7,522 nt of DNA, taken from assembly GCA_049281195.1 (NCBI GenBank), contig JBAPRR010000019.1:1-7522 (forward strand), given 5' to 3'. Positions 1 to 5,336 of the stretch are shown piece by piece. Below the pieces are notes generated by a model. It was given only the letters and a program-made list of their open reading frames with translations, did no database searches and had not been told where the DNA came from. A program made the position numbers and the translations under genes. The first letter of the stretch is position 1. Each line of letters begins with the position of its first letter. The DNA is from JBAPRR01 sp049281195 (GTDB lineage: Bacteria; Actinomycetota; Acidimicrobiia; Acidimicrobiales; CAVXTF01).

Positions 1-864
1 GTCGAGATCGCGACCGGGTGTGTGACACGTGCGCTGGAAACTGGGACCACCGACTTCATGACCGAGATCGGCAACGTCGTTCCGATCACCATGATCAGTC
101 GACTCATTGGCTTTCACGACAGTAACCTCGACCAGCTATTGAACGCGGCTTTCGACTCGACAGCAATGTTGGGTGCGACGCTGTGCCTTGACGAGCTGAT
201 GGAACTCATCAGTCGAGTTGGCGAAATTCAAAGCTGGCTCGCAGATCAACTCGCAACCGCGATGGGACAACCAAGAGAGGATCTCCTTGGTGCGGTCGCC
301 CGCGGCGTGCAGGGCGAGGTGTTCAGCGACTTCGAAGCCCTCACCATCTTGCACACGCTGCTAAGCGCTGGGGGAGAGTCCACAACCAGCCTGCTGGGCA
401 ATGCGGTCCGCCTAATGGCCGAGCACCCGCATGTTCAAGAGCACCTTCGCAAGAACCCTGGGGACATCCCCGCTTTCGTCGAAGAGGCGTTACGCCTGGA
501 GCCGCCATTCCGGTACCACATGCGTGTCGCTCCTAAGGAAACGACACTAGGCGCTGTGCGAATTCCCGCCGGATCGACGGTCCTGTTGCTTTGGGGCGCA
601 GCCAACCGCGATGCCTCCATTTTCGAACGACCCGACGAGATTGATCTCCAACGGAAGGTTCCGCGGCGTCATGTGGCATTCGGGCGCGGCATCCACCATT
701 GCGTCGGGGCGCCTCTCGCGCGCATCGAGGCACGCGTCGTGCTCAGTGTGCTTCTTGAGCGCACCAGGAGCATCACCCTTGACGTCGAGCACCCACCGCA
801 GTGGGCCAACAGTCTTATGGTTCGACGACATGCACAACTCCCTGTACGACTCGTCGCCCGATGA
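1..864 (+). CDS. Cytochrome P450 (N-terminus outside window)
   Basis: Heme-thiolate monooxygenase, probably soluble and cytosolic, needing an external ferredoxin and reductase that are not in the window. The frame is open to base 1, so the gene starts upstream; the GTG at 22 is internal. Numbering from that GTG, the I-helix oxygen-activation motif AGGESTTS lies at 116-123, the K-helix ExxR at E155-R158, a PERF-like segment FERPDE at 201-206, and the heme-binding loop FGRGIHHCVG at 220-229 with the proximal ligand C227 (codon 700-702). The protein ends normally at a TGA. About 287 residues are visible of the roughly 400 usual for bacterial P450s, so about 110 N-terminal residues (A-C helices) are missing. 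The canonical I-helix acid-threonine pair is here Glu-Ser-Thr, within family variation. The CYP family and substrate cannot be assigned from this fragment. It converges with the FrnE-like gene. The family call is firm. Confidence 0.96.
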   Translation, partial: VEIATGCVTRALETGTTDFMTEIGNVVPITMISRLIGFHDSNLDQLLNAAFDSTAMLGATLCLDELMELISRVGEIQSWLADQLATAMGQPREDLLGAVARGVQGEVFSDFEALTILHTLLSAGGESTTSLLGNAVRLMAEHPHVQEHLRKNPGDIPAFVEEALRLEPPFRYHMRVAPKETTLGAVRIPAGSTVLLLWGAANRDASIFERPDEIDLQRKVPRRHVAFGRGIHHCVGAPLARIEARVVLSVLLERTRSITLDVEHPPQWANSLMVRRHAQLPVRLVAR

Positions 865-968
865 GCCTCTGAAGGCTCCGGCAGGCGGTGGCGCCATGGG
901 CACCGATGAGTCGTGAATCGCAGCGAGCCGCCTTCCTGCCACGAGATCCCAGAGATCGTTATCGATCG

Positions 969-1673
969 TCAGGATGGTAAAGCGCAGCTCTCACCATCGC
1001 ACGCGGCCGCGTCACCGTCAGAGACGACCAGTTCCGGAGCCTTATTAGCCCACGCCTCTTCAAGAACCTGGAGGATCGATTGGGGACTCTGTGCACCGGA
1101 GATGCCGTAGCGTCGATCAACCACGAAGAACGGCACCCCAGTGATTCCGAAAGCTCGTGCGTCTGCCTCATCCGTGCGTACCTCGTCGGCATAACGTCCC
1201 GACTCGAGGACTTCTTTGGCCTTTGCCCCATCAAGACCGACTTCCTCCGCGAGACGGACAAGCGTGGGGTGGTCCGAAATCGTCTCTCCGTCGCGGAAGT
1301 AAGCCTCGAAGAGCCGCTCTTTCAATGCGTCCTGGCGACCGACCTCGAGTGCATAGTGCAAGAGGCGATGCGCATCGAAGGTGTTCGCCCGTCGAGCCCG
1401 ATCGAAGTGGAACTCCAGCCCCTCTTCCGCCGCCATGGCTGACAGCCGCTCCTGAGAGGCCATGGCCTCATCTCTCGTCATGCCGTACTTTTCCGCTAGG
1501 TGCGACACCAGGTCGACCTCCACGAGAGCCGGGGCTCCCGGGTCCAGTTCGAAAGCACGCCAGATGATGTCGACCTCGTCGCGGTGAGGGAAACGTTCGA
1601 GCGCAGCTTCGAAGCGACGCTTTCCGATTGCACACCACGGACACACCACGTCAGAAAACACTTCTATCTTCAT
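969..1673 (-). CDS. FrnE-like DsbA family thiol-disulfide oxidoreductase
   Basis: A 234-residue thioredoxin-fold protein of the DsbA/FrnE family (2-hydroxychromene-2-carboxylate isomerase/DsbA-like fold). The first strand, MKIEVFSDVVCPWC, carries the catalytic C11-P-W-C14 pair. A helical insertion fills about residues 50-165. The cis-proline loop GITGVPFF (P181) and the final strand/helix follow. There is no signal peptide, so it acts in the cytoplasm, unlike exported DsbA. A second cysteine pair, C225-x4-C230, lies near the C-terminus, a feature reported for the Deinococcus FrnE. The frame runs open upstream to 1850, but homology begins at ATG 1673; ATGs at 1691/1688 would add only six or five residues and fall in a TAGAAT sequence that looks like the -10 box. 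No strong Shine-Dalgarno precedes the start. It is divergent from the reductase-like gene and convergent with the P450. The frn name comes from the frenolicin cluster; that pathway role is not implied here. Confidence 0.93.
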   Translation of the reverse strand: MKIEVFSDVVCPWCAIGKRRFEAALERFPHRDEVDIIWRAFELDPGAPALVEVDLVSHLAEKYGMTRDEAMASQERLSAMAAEEGLEFHFDRARRANTFDAHRLLHYALEVGRQDALKERLFEAYFRDGETISDHPTLVRLAEEVGLDGAKAKEVLESGRYADEVRTDEADARAFGITGVPFFVVDRRYGISGAQSPQSILQVLEEAWANKAPELVVSDGDAAACDGESCALPS

Positions 1674-1689
1674 GTAGAAGGCAACCATC

Positions 1690-1695
1690 ATTCTA
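1690..1695 (-). promoter_or_regulatory. Candidate -10 box for the FrnE-like gene
   Basis: Read on the minus strand, these bases are TAGAAT, five of six matches to TATAAT. Transcription would start about 8-10 bases before the ATG at 1673, giving a very short leader, which fits the lack of a clear Shine-Dalgarno there. I see no convincing -35 hexamer at 16-18 bases, so this is only a candidate. Confidence 0.3.
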
Positions 1696-1782
1696 GCCGG
1701 GATATTTCCAAGTCGACTAGCGCTACGAGACCCCTCGGGCCCGGTAATGCTCCGAACCGACGTTGTTGGTACCGTCACGCTC

Positions 1783-1788
1783 AGGAGG
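1783..1788 (+). promoter_or_regulatory. Strong Shine-Dalgarno (AGGAGG) fixing the ATG at 1797
   Basis: A perfect AGGAGG lies eight bases before ATG 1797. It decides the start of the reductase-like gene, because the reading frame is open much further upstream (to 1500), across the promoter region and into the antisense of the FrnE-like gene. Confidence 0.85.
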
Positions 1789-1796
1789 TCTCGGAT

Positions 1797-2432
1797 ATGA
1801 CTACCGCTCTCATCGGCACTGGAGGGATCGGGTCCACCATCGCCCGCCACCTGGCTTCAGGCGGCGAGACCCTGCGGCTCTCGAGCGCTGACAATCAGTC
1901 GGCCCGAAAACTGGCTGCAGAGATCGGTGGAGGTGCGGTCGTCGCCGTCGACAACACCGACGTGTTGCAGGGTGCCCGTGCGGTCTTTCTCGCGCTGCGG
2001 TTTACGGTCCTGAAGGGCGTCATAGATGAAATCGCCGACGCTTTGACCGACAAGGTTGTGGTCGTTCCGAGCAACCCGGTCGGACTCGACACGCAAGGAA
2101 ATATCGAACGTCTTCTGCCGAAAGGACAATCCTCTGGCGAGGTTGTGGCGGGGTGGTTGCCGGCGGGAGCCAGATTGGCTATGGCGTTTGGATCCATGTC
2201 GGCCGATATCTTCGAGTCGGCTAGCAACCGATCACCGGAGTTGGCGGTCCTCTTCTACGTGACCGATGATGACCGGGCTGGCGAGGAAGTCGAGCGGTTG
2301 ATCCGAACTGCCGGCTTCGCTCCGGTAAAGGTCGGGGGAATCGAGCACTCAAGTCGACTCGAGGTGGGCGGCGACCTTCATGATCTCGTAGTCGCCTCAA
2401 CAGAAGCGCGGTCATTGATTGGTGACGTCTGA
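1797..2432 (+). CDS. NADPH-dependent F420 reductase-like NAD(P)-binding protein
   Basis: A 211-residue single-domain Rossmann protein of the F420-dependent NADP reductase/pyrroline-5-carboxylate reductase N-terminal family (PF03807 type). The dinucleotide-binding loop GTGGIG is at residues 7-12 after the first strand MTTALI. Serines and an acidic residue, LSSADN at 28-33, end the second strand and would contact the adenosine ribose or 2'-phosphate. Further recognisable stretches are VFLALRFTVLKGVIDEI (63-79), VVVVPSNPVG (87-96) and SRLEVGGDLHDLVVA (186-200). It is predicted to move hydride between NAD(P)H and a partner in the cytosol. Whether the partner is F420 cannot be told from sequence alone: actinobacteria make F420, but many relatives are annotated only as NAD(P)-binding proteins. 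It is transcribed away from the FrnE-like gene across 123 bp and is followed by a terminator-like hairpin, so it is probably monocistronic. Start chosen by the perfect Shine-Dalgarno. Confidence 0.9.
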   Translation: MTTALIGTGGIGSTIARHLASGGETLRLSSADNQSARKLAAEIGGGAVVAVDNTDVLQGARAVFLALRFTVLKGVIDEIADALTDKVVVVPSNPVGLDTQGNIERLLPKGQSSGEVVAGWLPAGARLAMAFGSMSADIFESASNRSPELAVLFYVTDDDRAGEEVERLIRTAGFAPVKVGGIEHSSRLEVGGDLHDLVVASTEARSLIGDV

Positions 2433-2449
2433 CACTTTCCTGCCGACTC

Positions 2450-2473
2450 GCCGCACGCGGTTTTGCGGCTTTT
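2450..2473 (+). terminator. Rho-independent terminator of the reductase-like gene
   Basis: An inverted repeat GCCGCA (2450-2455) / TGCGGC (2464-2469) with an eight-base loop is followed directly by TTTT. It starts 18 bases after the stop codon at 2430-2432, the usual place for an intrinsic terminator. The stem is only six pairs, but GC-rich, so the call is moderate. Confidence 0.6.
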
Positions 2474-2751
2474 CTGAATGTTGGACTTTTCCTCTAAGCG
2501 ATGATGGGCGAGGAACCGCACATCGAGCCGGTCTCGAACGGATTGCGCAAGCCGGCGCGCAGCCGATCACCTGGGGGTCGCCGGCGTGTGAGCTCAAGCA
2601 GGACCGGGCTCGAGTCGAGACAGTCCCCCAAGTCCGTCGACATCGTGTTACCACTCGCCTGCTCAAGTCCGCATAACTGAGGCCACCTCACTCCGGGTTC
2701 AATCCACCGAAGAGGCATCCAGAGATTTCGCCGGCAGCCAATTGATGAAGT

Positions 2752-2763
2752 GGTCACTTGACC
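2752..2763. promoter_or_regulatory. Candidate operator GGTCA-CT-TGACC
   Basis: A perfect inverted repeat of five bases on each side with a two-base spacer. A second, overlapping repeat, AAGTG-GT-CACTT, spans 2748-2759. Both overlap the best -35 hexamer (TTGACC, 2758-2763) of the exporter gene, where a repressor such as a TetR or MarR family protein would act. No regulator is visible in the window, so this rests on symmetry and position only. Confidence 0.4.
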
Positions 2764-2786
2764 TTCCAGCAAGTCAGAAGCAGCAT
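2758..2786 (+). promoter_or_regulatory. Candidate sigma70-type promoter of the MFS exporter
   Basis: TTGACC (2758-2763) matches five of six bases of the -35 consensus. After 17 bases comes CAGCAT (2781-2786), which keeps the A at position 2, A at 5 and T at 6 of the -10 box. Transcription would begin near 2793, leaving a leader of about 35 bases before the GTG at 2828. The weak -10 fits a regulated promoter. Confidence 0.4.
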
Positions 2787-2827
2787 GAGGTCGGAGGCAA
2801 CTCCCCGCGACATGGACGGAGGATCCA

Positions 2828-4387
2828 GTGACCTCATTGATGACGATGGAGCACGCGGGTGAGGGTGCGGTCCCGGCTGATGTCGCCAACTACGACCGGC
2901 GGTGGTGGATTCTCGGAGTGCTGGGAATCGCCCAGTTGATGGTCATTCTCGACAGCACCATCGTGAACATCGCCTTACCCACCGCTCAGCACGCTCTGCA
3001 TTTCTCTAATGCTGATCGCCAGTGGATCGTCACTGCGTACTCACTTGCCTTCGGCAGTTTGCTCTTGTTGGGTGGCCGTATCGGGGACATGGTCGGCCGC
3101 AAACGGGCGCTCATCATCGGACTTGCCGGCTTCGCCGTCGCCTCAGCTATCGGTGGCAGCTCGGTCAACTTCGCGATGCTGGTCATCGCCCGAACAGTCC
3201 AAGGTGCGTTCGGGGCCCTGCTCGCGCCCTCGGTGCTGGCCCTGTTGACCACCACCTTCACCGATCCGGGAGAGCGCGGACGGGCATTCGGGATCTACGG
3301 TGCAATCGCCGGCGCAGGTAGCGCGCTGGGCCTGCTGCTCGGCGGAATACTCACGTCCTACGCGTCATGGCGATGGACGCTCTTCGTAAATCTCGTGTTC
3401 GCTGTGGGCGCAGCCGCCGGCGCCCTCCTGTGGTTGAAAAACGACGAAGGGGCTGACCGCGATCCCATAGACCTACCCGGTTTATTCCTTGTGGCCGGTG
3501 GACTGTTTTCGATCGTCTTCGGTTTCTCACACGCCGAGACGACGGCGTGGCGCAATCCCGTCACCATCGGGTTCCTCGTGGCCGGGGTGGTGTTGCTCGC
3601 GTCTTTCGCCTATTTCGAGACCAGGGCCAAGTATCCGTTGCTTCCGCCGCGGGTTGTGCTCAGCCGAACACGCGGAGGATCTTTATTCGTGATGCTCTTC
3701 GCCAGCGTCGGCATTTTCGGGGTGTTTCTGTTCCTGACCTACTACCTGCAGGCCACGCTGGGGTTCAGCCCGGTGAAGACCGGCGTGGCGTTCCTCCCCC
3801 TGGTAGTTGCCTTGGCATCGGTGGCCCAAGTTTCCAATCGCATTCTTTTGCCGCGGTTCGGGCCGAAGCCGATCGTGCCGGTCGGACTGCTCGTGTGTGC
3901 AGTGGCGATGTTCGGGCTCCACCTGGTCGGTTTGCATACTTCGTACGCCAGCCACGTGCTGCCATATCTCCTCGTATTGGGAATCGGGTTCGGACTGAGC
4001 GTTTCCCCGTCGTTCAGCACGGGCACCCTCGGCTTGGCCCCCCAGGACGCCGGCGTGGGATCGGCCATCCTCAATACGTCCCAACAGGTGGGGGGATCCA
4101 TCGGCACTTCGCTGCTCAATACCCTGGCCGCCGGTGCTGCCGCGTCTTACCTTGTCGGTCGCGCGGTCACGCCTGCGACCTTGCAGTTAGCCCTGCTCCA
4201 CAGCTACACGACGGCGTTCCTATGGTCCGCTTCGATCTTCGTGGCCGGAGCCGTCGTAGCCGGTCTGTTGCTGCGGCGGGGAAATCTGAAGGCACTTGCG
4301 TCCGAGGGCCCGACCGAAAAAGTCGACCACGGAAATAAACACCCAGCTCGGGTTCACACCTGCCGGGTCCGGGTGGCTTGTCGCTGA
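2828..4387 (+). CDS. MFS drug exporter, DHA2 family (EmrB/QacA type)
   Basis: A 519-residue inner-membrane proton-driven antiporter with about 14 hydrophobic segments. Family motifs are clear: LDSTIVNIALP in the first helix (41-51), motif A GGRIGDMVGRKR (82-93) in the loop between helices 2 and 3, motif B ARTVQGAFGALLAPS (121-135) with its conserved Arg, and the antiporter motif C region GSALGLLLGGIL (164-175). The second half has the usual GFSPVKTGVAFLP (312-324) and DAGVGSAILNTSQQVGGSIG (407-426). GTG 2828 was chosen because GGAGG (2818-2822) lies five bases before it; ATGs at 2840 and 2846 are too far. Its substrate is probably a hydrophobic drug or metabolite but cannot be named. The last 20 or so residues (from about 497) are hydrophilic and Arg/His-rich, unlike a typical family C-terminus, and may be read-through past a lost stop. 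No adjacent regulator gene; a candidate operator overlaps its promoter. Confidence 0.95.
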   Translation: MTSLMTMEHAGEGAVPADVANYDRRWWILGVLGIAQLMVILDSTIVNIALPTAQHALHFSNADRQWIVTAYSLAFGSLLLLGGRIGDMVGRKRALIIGLAGFAVASAIGGSSVNFAMLVIARTVQGAFGALLAPSVLALLTTTFTDPGERGRAFGIYGAIAGAGSALGLLLGGILTSYASWRWTLFVNLVFAVGAAAGALLWLKNDEGADRDPIDLPGLFLVAGGLFSIVFGFSHAETTAWRNPVTIGFLVAGVVLLASFAYFETRAKYPLLPPRVVLSRTRGGSLFVMLFASVGIFGVFLFLTYYLQATLGFSPVKTGVAFLPLVVALASVAQVSNRILLPRFGPKPIVPVGLLVCAVAMFGLHLVGLHTSYASHVLPYLLVLGIGFGLSVSPSFSTGTLGLAPQDAGVGSAILNTSQQVGGSIGTSLLNTLAAGAAASYLVGRAVTPATLQLALLHSYTTAFLWSASIFVAGAVVAGLLLRRGNLKALASEGPTEKVDHGNKHPARVHTCRVRVACR

Positions 4388-4420
4388 GCCGCTCAAACCT
4401 GCGTAGAGCGTATGCGACGT

Positions 4421-4449
4421 AGTTGCGTGGGCAAGCAATTGCCACAACT
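4421..4449. repeat. Interrupted inverted repeat (hairpin)
   Basis: AGTT, GTGG and CAA on the left arm pair with TTG, CCAC and AACT on the right around a GCAA tetraloop (GNRA class), with a two-base and a one-base bulge on the left arm. That makes eleven pairs in total. It sits 34 bases after the exporter stop without a T-run, so it may be a 3'-end stabilising hairpin, a weak terminator or part of an operator region. Confidence 0.4.
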
Positions 4450-4451
4450 TC

Positions 4452-4463
4452 GTACACCTGTAC
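4452..4463. promoter_or_regulatory. Candidate operator GTACA-CC-TGTAC
   Basis: A perfect inverted repeat of five bases per arm with a two-base spacer, the same 5-2-5 geometry as the palindrome before the exporter but with different arms. It lies 215 bases before the zinc-finger start. The sequence resembles sites bound by dimeric helix-turn-helix regulators. No promoter elements with good matches could be placed around it, so the target gene is uncertain. Confidence 0.35.
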
Positions 4464-4665
4464 ACGACGGGCCCGTTCATCTGGATGTCGCTGTACTGAC
4501 GCGATTTCACGGCTCCATGATGAGTGCCAAGGTCCGGATGGCCTCGACGCACCCGACTCGGCTCATCAGGGATGATGTGCAAAATGGACGTCGGCGATTC
4601 GCCAAGAGGTGCGTTTCAGGATGAAGCTTCGTCGGCCGTGCCGAGCGACGACTCGGCGATCTACT

Positions 4666-4670
4666 GGAGG
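4666..4670 (+). promoter_or_regulatory. Shine-Dalgarno fixing the zinc-finger start
   Basis: GGAGG seven bases before ATG 4678. It selects this start over the upstream in-frame start at 4609, which would add 23 arginine-rich residues with no family resemblance. Confidence 0.75.
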
Positions 4671-4677
4671 CGCAGAA

Positions 4678-5037
4678 ATGACAAGTTCGTTCATCGATCC
4701 CGAGGTACCACCGAGTGGAACCGGGTGCGTCGAGTGTCTCGAGGCCGGAGGCTGGTGGCTCCACCTGCGGCGGTGCACGGAGTGCGGGCATATCGGATGT
4801 TGTGATGATTCCCTCGAGCGGCATGCAACCGCCCATGCGCACTCCTCCGGACACCAGATAATTCGCAGCTTCGAGCCGGGGGAAGATTGGTTCTGGGATT
4901 ACCGCACCAACGAATTCATCGAAGGCCCTCACCTGGCGCCGCCGTTGCACCACCCCACTGACCAACCCGTACCGGGGCCACGCGGGAGCGTTCCGAGCAA
5001 CTGGCAGCAGATCCTGGTTGCTCACTCTGGTAGGTAG
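4678..5037 (+). CDS. UBP-type zinc-finger protein
   Basis: A 119-residue small cytosolic protein made almost entirely of one zf-UBP domain (PF02148 type). Likely zinc ligands are C17-x2-C20, C33-x2-C36, C41, H49, H53 and H59, in the order of eukaryotic UBP fingers. Aromatic residues W26, W27, W71, W73 and Y75 surround the predicted pocket. In eukaryotes this domain binds the free C-terminal Gly-Gly of ubiquitin, but actinobacteria have no canonical ubiquitin. By hand alignment, the Arg-Tyr that follows the fifth cysteine in HDAC6-type fingers is here C42-D43-D44, so classical ubiquitin binding is unlikely. The segment GCCDDSLERHATAH is typical of the bacterial branch. The tail (80-119) is proline-rich and probably disordered. 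Its function is unknown. Relatives, in my recollection, occur in many actinobacteria, sometimes next to efflux or redox genes. It follows the exporter on the same strand after 290 bp. Confidence 0.92.
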   Translation: MTSSFIDPEVPPSGTGCVECLEAGGWWLHLRRCTECGHIGCCDDSLERHATAHAHSSGHQIIRSFEPGEDWFWDYRTNEFIEGPHLAPPLHHPTDQPVPGPRGSVPSNWQQILVAHSGR

Positions 5038-5336
5038 GCGTGAGCGGCTCCTGTGACCGGGAAGAAATTCGTACGACTATATGGAGTCGCGTGAAGGTCT
5101 TCCTTGATCAGCCGTAAGGCTGCCAGGAGCGCGCAGATGGTTCGAACGACGGACAGTTCTCCCGCCCGGAACGTTCGTGGGCGTGACGCCGGACTGGCGC
5201 TGTCCACAGAGCAGAGGTATTGGGTGCTCTCGCTGCCAAGGGTGCGATCGACAGGTAGAGACGAAGGACCACGACGACCAGAGGATCCGGTGACCTGTCC
5301 TGTCGGCGACACCGTCGGCAGGGGATACTCGCAGTC
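5038..5336. other. 299-bp gap between zinc-finger and ligase genes
   Basis: No convincing gene: the plus-strand frame at 5104-5340 (TTG start) and the minus-strand frame at 5022-5312 have no ribosome binding site or family resemblance. A small CAGCC-GTAA-GGCTG hairpin lies at 5109-5122. The right end carries a stem-loop overlapping the ligase ribosome binding site. I could not place a confident promoter, although the ligase probably starts its own transcript here. Confidence 0.5.
5299..5322 (+). promoter_or_regulatory. Stem-loop overlapping the ligase ribosome binding site
   Basis: In RNA, 5299-5308 pairs with 5313-5322: ten pairs, two of them G-U, closing a four-base ACAC loop. The right arm ends inside the ligase's only purine-rich site (AGGGGA, 5320-5325), 11 bases before the GTG at 5337. 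If it folds, it would hide part of the ribosome binding site. Stems of this size also arise by chance in GC-rich DNA. Confidence 0.4.

Larger units (their letters stand above)
2433..2827. other. 395-bp gap with no convincing gene
   Basis: The left end holds the terminator-like hairpin and the right end the promoter, operator and ribosome binding site of the exporter. In between, small frames are open on both strands (a 59-codon frame at 2501-2680 on the plus strand and a 131-codon frame at 2494-2889 on the minus strand). They lack good ribosome binding sites or recognisable protein character, and the minus-strand one runs into the exporter gene. No regulator gene of the TetR or MarR kind is present, although one often accompanies such exporters. 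Confidence 0.6.
4388..4677. other. 290-bp non-coding leader before the zinc-finger gene
   Basis: No convincing gene is present. The left half contains an interrupted hairpin (4421-4449) and a spaced palindrome (4452-4463). The right half ends in a good ribosome binding site. A short plus-strand frame ending at 4624 (ATGs at 4517 and 4520) could encode a leader peptide of some 35 residues but lacks a Shine-Dalgarno and any recognisable character. No T-rich intrinsic terminator follows the exporter, so some read-through into the zinc-finger gene is possible. Confidence 0.5.

Noticed and set aside
880..940. Inverted repeat GGCAGG...CCTGCC between the convergent P450 and FrnE-like genes
   Set aside because: The arms are about 49 bases apart with a bulge and there is no T-run on either strand, so a terminator call is not supported.
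1500..1796. N-terminal extension of the reductase-like frame back to 1500
   Set aside because: It lies antisense to the FrnE-like coding sequence, while a perfect AGGAGG directly precedes ATG 1797, where the Rossmann fold begins.
1674..1850. N-terminal extension of the FrnE-like frame to 1850
   Set aside because: The extra 59 residues are low in family character, cross the shared promoter region and overlap the start of the divergent gene. Homology begins at ATG 1673.
2501..2680. 59-codon plus-strand frame with tandem ATGs
   Set aside because: No clear Shine-Dalgarno, Ser/Arg/Pro-rich composition and no recognisable family. It lies downstream of a terminator-like hairpin.
2692..2710. tRNA-like T-arm (GGGTTCAATCC)
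   Set aside because: The loop resembles a T-loop, but the five-base stem does not pair and no acceptor, D or anticodon arm can be folded upstream, so it is neither a tRNA nor a safe attachment-site remnant.
2494..2889. 131-codon minus-strand frame spanning the gap before the exporter
   Set aside because: It overlaps the exporter start and its promoter region and has no family resemblance. Long open frames are common by chance in GC-rich DNA.
3547..4338. 263-codon plus-strand frame inside the exporter
   Set aside because: It lies wholly inside the exporter gene in another frame, is Arg/Pro/Gly-rich and has no family character. The exporter frame carries clear MFS motifs.
4507..5025. 172-codon minus-strand frame opposite the zinc-finger gene
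   Set aside because: It is the antisense shadow of a protein with intact zinc ligands and a good ribosome binding site.
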